Shown: piece after piece, positions 45,432 through 50,404 of the stretch | How the letters are laid out: each line of letters begins with the position of its first letter | Numbering within the stretch: position 1 is the first letter of the stretch | Program-made: the position numbers and the translations under genes | Assembly (NCBI GenBank): GCA_037447655.1 | Contig: JBBHKE010002337.1 | Span: 1 to 50,404, forward strand | Source of the DNA: Zygnema cylindricum | Lineage: Eukaryota; Streptophyta; Zygnematophyceae; Zygnematales; Zygnemataceae | Reading direction: 5' to 3' | Length of the DNA: 50,404 bases | Notes under the pieces: model-generated | Told to the model about the DNA's origin: nothing | Database searches by the model: none | Seen by the model: only the letters and a program-made list of their open reading frames with translations

Positions 45432-48400
45432 GGTCAAATGGTTGAATATTTCAATTTTCTAGCATCCATATATAGATTAAAGAAGCTATGTGCAATTTGT
45501 GCAATGAGTTCTCACTTCGGAAGGATCACAAATTGCTATAATGCTCATTTTCCATAGGTAATATTGTTACCTTTTTGTATTTTTGTATAATTGTCAGGTT
45601 TTGTATATCAATATCATCGAAAAGATAAACAACTTTTTCATCTGAATGGCATTTTTAATCTAAAAACTGACAGGAAATAACAAAGTTGTAAGGCAATCTT
45701 TATATAAGCGCAAATAGCGAACATTTGATGTCTGTGATTAACGTTTACTTGAAATTGACTCAAATGTGAGGAGTTTGTGAATTTATAAAAGTTGGAAAAA
45801 GACGAATGGTTCTGGAAAATAGTTTTTTTTTATGGTTCTGAGGGGGAAAATTTGTGACACAGGGTCACAGTGGGGCTGGTAAAACAACAATTATGAGTCT
45901 TTTGTCGGGACTTTCACAACCTTCTGGAGGAGATATTTATTTTTACGGTCATCGACAATCTGATTCTGGTTCGATCCCTTCTAATACTTGCAGTAATGAA
46001 TTGTACAGTACTTACTTCGCTCATTACTATGTTTAGTGTGGAAATCCCAATTTTTTTTTTCATTATATTTATTTTTTCATTAGACGTATCTGGGGATGGA
46101 AATGCATTGACTGTAGGAGTTTTTGAATCGTTCCTTTTTATATCAGAGGAGTTTAGATAACCTCTTTCATTCTTCCGTGTCCCTTATTCTCTCCATCTCC
46201 CTTCTTTTCCTCCCTTCTCTCCAATATCCCTTTTCTCCTTCCTTTTCATTCACCCTCACTTTTAGTCCATTCCCTTTAGAATTAACAACGTCCAAAAGAA
46301 GGTTTATCAGTTTTACAGAACCAAGTTCTAAGTTTCGAGAAAAACTTGAAAGAATGTTTTAAAGTGTTCTCGAAAGACTTATAAATTTAATATTTTTATA
46401 CTTTCGGTGAAAGTTTATCTTCCCTGTTAGGGTCCTCATTTGTCAGTTGTACTTCATTCCTTTAGGGCAGCCAATCATTGTAAGTCTGGTTGGTTCTACT
46501 CTCTATTCAATAATGCCACAGTTGTTGACCTCTCTTTAGTTAAGTTTTGTTGACCTTTCTTAAGTTAAGTTTTGTCGACCTCTCTTAAAGTTTTGCTCAC
46601 CTTTGATGATGGCCTCTATGTTTGCTTTGATCTCTTTATGAGTTTAACCATGAGAGTTGCGATTTTGAGGGGAAAAAAAAATTCATTGCAGATCATTTGC
46701 TGCAATCTTTGGTCGGTGTGTGCCCGGCGGGCGATATTTGCCTCGATTACCTCACTGCAAGGGAGCAGGTAGGTAGAAGGAGAGAGCACGAAAGAGGTCA
46801 GAGAGAGAGGGAGAGAGAGGAGGGTTGGAGAGAGGGAGAGGAGGGGGGGGAGGGAGGGGAAGAGGGGGGGGGGGGAGGGAGGGAGGGAGGGAGGGGAGGG
46901 GGAGAGAGGGGGGAAAGAGGGAGAGAGGGGGAGAGGGGGAGAAAGGGAACAACGACATCAGCTATTATCAATGCAGGTATTTATTATTTTTCAACTTCAA
47001 TTTTTGTAAATAACTTTTTTGAAAAAAAAAGAAAAAAAAACAATATATTGTTTATATGTACATTGGGTTAAGTTCTTGGTATACATTCTAGGTTCAAAAT
47101 GTGCCTTTTTATGACTTCCGCCTTTCAAGTTTTGCCATACTAATTTTTCATGAGGAGACTTTGCCTGCTTCTTCTTTTTTCTGTTTTTTTTTCTGATTCA
47201 GGTTCAATATTTTGCGACTATAAAGGGAGATTTGATAAGACTTGGAAGGGAAGCTGTCCCAGCTTTATCTGAAGGAGAAAGACCACAAGAACCAATGACG
47301 ACGCGACAGGTGGCAGAAGCTATTTTAGTGGAGCTCGGTCTAGCACAAGATGGAGACAAACGAGCTTATGAATTGTCGACAGCTCAGCAACGGAAATTAA
47401 GTCTTGCAATTGCCCTTGTGGGAAACCCTCAGGTATGTTCCTCTCTCTGGTAAGTGTGGTTTGTATTGGCAATTTATATTTGTGTAACTCTGGAAGCTTA
47501 GTGCTAATTTTTTCTTTCAGATAAGGCGCATTCAATGCTAATGTTTTACAAAGGAATCGTTGCAGCTTAATATGCCCTTTGTGAACTTTGAAGATCAAAG
47601 TCTGTGGATCTTTTTGTAGAATTAGTTTGTAGACTTAGTTTGTAGACCAAGCTGATGACAGTGAATGTTAAATTATTATAACCATCCAGTATTTGTACAA
47701 GGAAATTGCATATGAAGCGACTCCATTAAAAAGAAAAAGATCGGATGTCGATTGTCGGTTGGAACATAATTGTGCAATTCAGTATTGAATAGAAAATTTA
47801 TCAGCCGATTGTTCTTTCTTGCTTTTCTTATCGGCTTCAAAAGGAAGCTTTAGTCTGGGATTTTTCACGTGGTTTGTTTTTTTATGTTTTTGATGTTGAT
47901 AACTGTATTTATATTTTAATTTGCCAGGTGGCAATTTTGGATCAGCCCACAAAAAGTCTGGATCCGACGTCACGCAAGCAGGTCAGCTCTTGTAGTCTGT
48001 CTTGAGGACGCCTCCCTCTCCCTCTCCCTCTCCCTCTTCCTCTCCCTCTCCCCCCCCTCTCCCTCTCCCTCTCCCCTCCCCCTCCCTCTCCCTCCCCCTC
48101 CCCCTCCCCTTCCCCCTCCCCCTCCCCCTCCCCTCCATCTCTTTTTCTTCCTCTCCTCTGGCTCTCTTGCTGGACATTTAGTGTATTTGAATGGGACTGT
48201 TTGCAGGTTTGGGACGTATTGTCCCGAAGAAGGAAAGCGAGTGTGGTAGTATTCACAACTCACAGTATGGAGGAAGCCGATGTTATGGCAGATAGGAAAG
48301 CGATTATCAGTCACGGTCAACTTAAATGCTGCGGATCCTCACTATTTTTGCGGAACCGTTTTGGTGAGTTTTTCTCTCTCTGTATTAAGGTATGTATTTC

Positions 48401-50404
48401 TTTATTTCTTACTGATGACCTGGTTACACGATCAAAATTTGCTCACTTATTGTGATTGATCTTGCAGTTTGTTCGTGACAGTACTTTCGATTGCGAAAAA
48501 ATTGTATGAAACGTACGGGATACTCAAGTTTTACTCACAAAACATGAATAATTTTTCATAGTGTCAACAGGTTGTTTTCATCTTTCAGTCAAAATAATAC
48601 CAGGGGCGAGGCTGGCAGTTTTATGGGATCGGCTGAAAACATTGGTTTTGTTAAATCAACCCCTTCATGGTTTTTTTTTTAACTGTGTTTGAATCCTTAA
48701 ATCTGAATGAATATTGAGCGATTGTTGATGTACTGTTGCTTTTTTAATGATGTTTTTAAAAATATTTCAGTTGAATTAATGCTGAGTAGCGAATTAGCTA
48801 TGGCCTACAATTGCCATTCCTTCTGTTTTTGTATTATGTGATTCAACACACCTACTGAGGATTAGTTATTGCCGAAAAATTAGTTATGCATATTGAACAG
48901 GTTTTGCAGAAAATCAATCTGTACCTCTTTGATGTGATTCAATAATACCGAGCCGATAGGTCCTAACGTCGATTATTGTGATATATCGATGTCGATATTG
49001 CGATATCACTAGTTTCCTTTTCCTTTTTTTCCGTACTATTTGAACATTTTGTTAGTTTATTTCTCAAGCAGTGGTTGCTAAATTTTTTTCTTAAAAAATG
49101 CTATCGTTCTGTAATCAATTCCCAATTTTCCATAGAAAAGAATTTGCTTACCAAATGAATTCATAGCTGGAATTTTTTTTTTTCCGCATTTTGTATGGAG
49201 AATTGAAGTCCAGTTGATGTTTGGTCAAGATCTTTTACGTACTTATTTATGTACTAGAATTGGTACACTTATGGGTCACTTTAACTTGTTAATAAGAAAG
49301 TAAAGAAAAATTTGACTTGATGTAACCTTTTCTCGACATCGTTTTCGATTTCGATCGATACCCAAAACTACCAAAATTTCTCCACTAAGACTGTCTCTCT
49401 TTTCTTTTCTCTTCTCTTTGTGTTGATTTTTTCAGGCCTTAGTTATTTACTGCACATTAGTAAGGCAGAGGCCTATAATGGAGCTGCGGTTCTTGATCTA
49501 GTACAAAAGTTTTTACCGACTGCCGCAATTTTGCCGACGCTTCGAATGCAAGAACATGTCACATTTCAATTACCACTTGGGATGCAAACAGAGATAAAAG
49601 AGCTTCTTATGGAGTTAACTGGGTAAGTGGAGAATTGGGTTATGACTGGGAGCTTTCTTTAGTTCGAACTGGGGATGTGTAGAAAGTAAATAACTGGATT
49701 ACAGCACGTTTTTTACCATGAGTGATTTTCCAGTTTTTATTTTCATTTTCTTTTGTATACAAGGAGTGATTTGTTATTCCAGAAATATATTTAATAATTT
49801 TTTTTATGTAAAATTTCAGCTTGATCTTCCAATGACGACTCGGTTTACTGTTTGAACAATGTTGTTGCGATGACAGAAAGCAAATATTTTGTTCAATTTT
49901 TCTTGGATTTTGTGCAAGTTCTTTAAAGTGCTGGCCACGAGCAGCTCAGTCTGTTTATTTTTCTCATCCAACCTTTTTCTTTTTTTTCTTTCTTTATTTT
50001 TCTTTTCTCTTTTATTATTATTATATTATTTTTTTTTTTTTTTGGAGGTACAGACGTGCTGAGGAGTTGGGAGTGGACGACGGAGCTTTGGAAGCCACAA
50101 CTTTGGAGGAAGTTTTTCGACAGTTTGAGGGTAAGAACAAAAGAGAAATGTTTTTAATGGCGACAAAAGGGAGGACTTTTTTTTGAATGTTTTGTTTCTT
50201 TCACGCCTTTCCTGCAATATGCATGTATGATTTCTGTTTTATATTTCCAAGTTCTTTGCCTATGTTGAAGTCCGGAGGCTCCAATAGGCCTCTCTCTCTC
50301 CCGCTCCCTCTCCCTCTCCCTCCAAGGAGAGTTTTTTTTTGTTATTTTTCTTCGGGTATGTTTTGAATTAAATCAAAATCTTAGCTGATTGTTTTTCTTT
50401 TTTC
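32919..50404 (+). CDS. ABCA-type ABC transporter, N-terminal half (23 exons, runs off edge)
   Basis: Subfamily A full-size-type transporter. Recovered exons join in frame to 2713 bases (904 codons), covering the N-terminal helix, luminal loop, TM block, NBD1 and start of the regulatory domain. ABCA proteins move or flip phospholipids and sterols across membranes. The start ATG (32919) gives MAASWTTQFVATLRRNFLIK, the usual cytoplasmic lead-in before TM1 (residues about 31-46). NBD1 has an intact Walker A but altered Q-loop, signature and Walker B glutamate. The last visible exon ends at 50130 with a GTAAGA donor. The second TM block and NBD2 are expected beyond the window. Divergently transcribed from the PLPP6-like gene. 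Exons are listed in the sub-entries. Confidence 0.95.
33655..33822. mobile_element. Decayed MITE in ABCA intron 2
   Basis: A diverged copy of the 30325-30523 family: GAGTTAATACACTAATTC and TTTGTTTTGACCGAGAATCA at the left and CAATACTAAATCAGCTTTAA at the right. The outer TIR bases are lost. Confidence 0.5.
35727..35826 (+). repeat. 15-bp tandem repeat ATTTCTGATGRTCAT
   Basis: Six to seven imperfect 15-base units in ABCA intron 5. They give a regular Asp/Ser/Gly/Ile false frame. Confidence 0.85.
37735..38027. mobile_element. 293-bp hAT-type non-autonomous element
   Basis: Termini TAGTGTTGGGTATCG and CGATACCCAACATTA are inverted repeats of the kind found in hAT transposons. They are flanked by an 8-bp target duplication CCAGGCGC (37727-37734) / CCAGGCAC (38028-38035) with one mismatch. 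The interior is dense in CGATATATCG palindromes. It is inserted in one of two tandem repeats; the neighbour at 38136 onward is uninserted. It lies in ABCA intron 7 and has no coding capacity. Confidence 0.8.
38028..38247 (+). repeat. ~110-bp tandem duplication in ABCA intron 7
   Basis: Two units (38028-38130 and about 38136-38247) share CCAGGCACTCTTTGGTACATC, a CT tract, and TTTAGCCTCAAATGCTGA through TGTTTTGAGGAAAATGT. The first unit carries the hAT-type insertion at its left end. Confidence 0.85.
39615..39940 (+). repeat. Tandem copies around the exon-9 donor
   Basis: The block TTGACTCTGACAGCAAACTT through TTGAGGTAAAATTTGTC occurs at about 39672-39728 and 39777-39831. The exon-9 end with its donor (AAACAGACTCTTCTCAAG|GTATAT) recurs as AAACAGACTTTTCAGGGTATAT at about 39914. 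A further partial copy (AACAGACTTTTCTCGAG) is at about 39727. Confidence 0.7.
39960..40520. repeat. Diverged copies of the CGATATATCG element family
   Basis: Clusters of ATCGATATATCGAGCC, ATATCGCGGTACC and GTCGATACCATTATCGATG in ABCA introns resemble the interior of 37735-38027. Further fragments lie near 8295-8355, 48955-49010 and 49340-49370. Ends are not definable. Confidence 0.45.
41110..41390 (+). repeat. ~58-bp tandem repeat after the exon-10 donor
   Basis: About five units of CCCAGTGTCTCTTTTTCGAGC plus TTTCTTTCTCTTTC start within about 10 bases of the exon-10 donor. Phe/Ser/Leu false frames result. Confidence 0.85.
42592..42732 (+). repeat. ACAGTAATACAGTAATGC microsatellite
   Basis: About 140 bases of imperfect 8-9-base units CAGTAATA in ABCA intron 12. 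Confidence 0.9.
43166..43198 (+). repeat. (ATTG)n microsatellite
   Basis: About eight ATTG units shortly upstream of the exon-13 acceptor. Confidence 0.9.
44860..48363 (+). CDS. ABCA-like exons 16-21: nucleotide-binding domain 1 (degenerate)
   Basis: Exons 44860-45119, 45863-45992, 46692-46768, 47202-47432, 47928-47981 and 48207-48363. NBD1 starts VVAVKDLSMTLYEGQMFAFL. Walker A GHSGAGKTT (residues 601-609) is intact. The Q-loop reads VGVCPAGDICLDYL, where the family has CPQ. The signature reads ELSTAQQRKLSLAIALVG (LSTAQ at 727-731) instead of LSGGM/Q. Walker B reads VAILDQPT (D751, Q752) instead of LDEPT. The D-loop SLDPTSR and H-loop TTHSMEEAD (H783) are kept. ATP binding is likely; hydrolysis at this site is doubtful. 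Stop codons after 45992 are intronic read-through. Confidence 0.9.
45359..45428 (+). repeat. (AT)n microsatellite
   Basis: About 70 bases of pure AT dinucleotide in ABCA intron 16, between the first NBD exon and the Walker A exon. Confidence 0.97.
46769..46955 (+). repeat. GA-rich tract directly after the exon-18 donor
   Basis: Almost 190 purine bases (AGAGAGGGAGAG, GGGAGGGAGGG) begin at the donor GTAGGT of the Q-loop exon. The 124-codon frame through it is not coding beyond 46768. Confidence 0.9.
48005..48137 (+). repeat. CCCTCT tract in ABCA intron 20
   Basis: A run of CCCTCTCCCTCC units between the Walker B exon and the H-loop exon, about 70 bases upstream of the exon-21 acceptor. Gly/Arg/Glu or Ser/Leu false frames come from it. 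Confidence 0.9.
49436..50130 (+). CDS. ABCA-like exons 22-23: regulatory domain after NBD1
   Basis: Exons 49436-49622 and 50054-50130. The reading continues FGLSYLLHISKAEA, then VTFQLPLGMQTEIKELLMEL, and ends in ALEATTLEEVFRQFE. This matches the conserved segment that follows NBD1 in ABCA proteins (FGxGYxL, a Pro-Leu strand, then TTLEEVF). Exon 23 ends in phase 1 at GTAAGA, so at least one more exon lies outside the window. Confidence 0.88.

Noticed and set aside
45993-46036. Stop codon shortly after the Walker A exon, suggesting a truncated ABCA
   Set aside because: The frame passes a donor (A|GTAATG) at 45992, and splicing to 46692 restores the exact phase and the expected Q-loop region.
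46697-47071. 124-codon frame with a Gly/Arg/Glu-rich tail
   Set aside because: Only the first part, up to the donor at 46768, is the Q-loop exon. The rest reads through an intronic GA tract.
1-50404. tRNA, rRNA or other structured RNA genes
   Set aside because: No cloverleaf with a consistent anticodon arm or conserved rRNA segment was noticed. The hairpins seen belong to TIR elements. A covariance-model search would be needed to exclude small RNAs.

Overview
This window comes from a nuclear, AT-rich, intron-dense eukaryotic genome. Two long genes split into 22 and at least 23 short exons, joined by introns that end GT..AG (one GC..AG). Coding exons look like unique protein sequence, while introns and intergenic DNA are full of CT/GA microsatellites and small inverted-repeat transposons. 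The PH-START-DUF1336 (EDR2-type) protein is best known from land plants and also occurs in algae and other protists, so a plant-like or algal/protist host is reasonable. I cannot name the species.

Layout. Positions 1-3990 are AT-rich and essentially featureless, apart from one weak gene-like open frame on the minus strand. Positions 4025-11919 are a nest of terminal-inverted-repeat (TIR) elements of one family (ends CACCG...CTAATAACG, TA target sites). They are built into a tandem segmental duplication (4025-8288 and 8375-10804) that also carries a repeated 1.28-kb unit. Positions 12948-25695 (minus) hold a complete EDR2-like lipid-binding gene whose 22 exons I could join in frame into 729 codons. 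Upstream, 26541-27374 is a chimeric duplication that fuses a copy of the PLPP6/ABCA divergent promoter to a copy of EDR2-like exon 1. Positions 27375-31626 are intergenic, with a 10-N gap, a broken Ty1/copia-type gag with a zinc knuckle, and an intact 199-bp MITE.

Positions 31627-32334 (minus) encode an intronless PAP2-family polyisoprenoid/lipid diphosphate phosphatase (PLPP6-like) with all catalytic motifs. It is divergently transcribed from an ABCA-type lipid transporter that starts at 32919 (plus) and runs off the right edge. I recovered 23 ABCA exons (904 codons): the first membrane domain, the first nucleotide-binding domain (NBD1) and the start of its regulatory domain.

All three proteins concern membrane lipids: a PH/START lipid-binding protein, a lipid diphosphate phosphatase and a lipid-exporter-type ABC protein. 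Whether this is functional linkage or coincidence is not shown by the sequence. The most notable observations are an NBD1 in which three catalytic motifs are altered while Walker A and the H-loop are kept, repeated tandem duplications that cut across exon edges, and several transposon insertions whose empty sites are preserved in a neighbouring duplicate.
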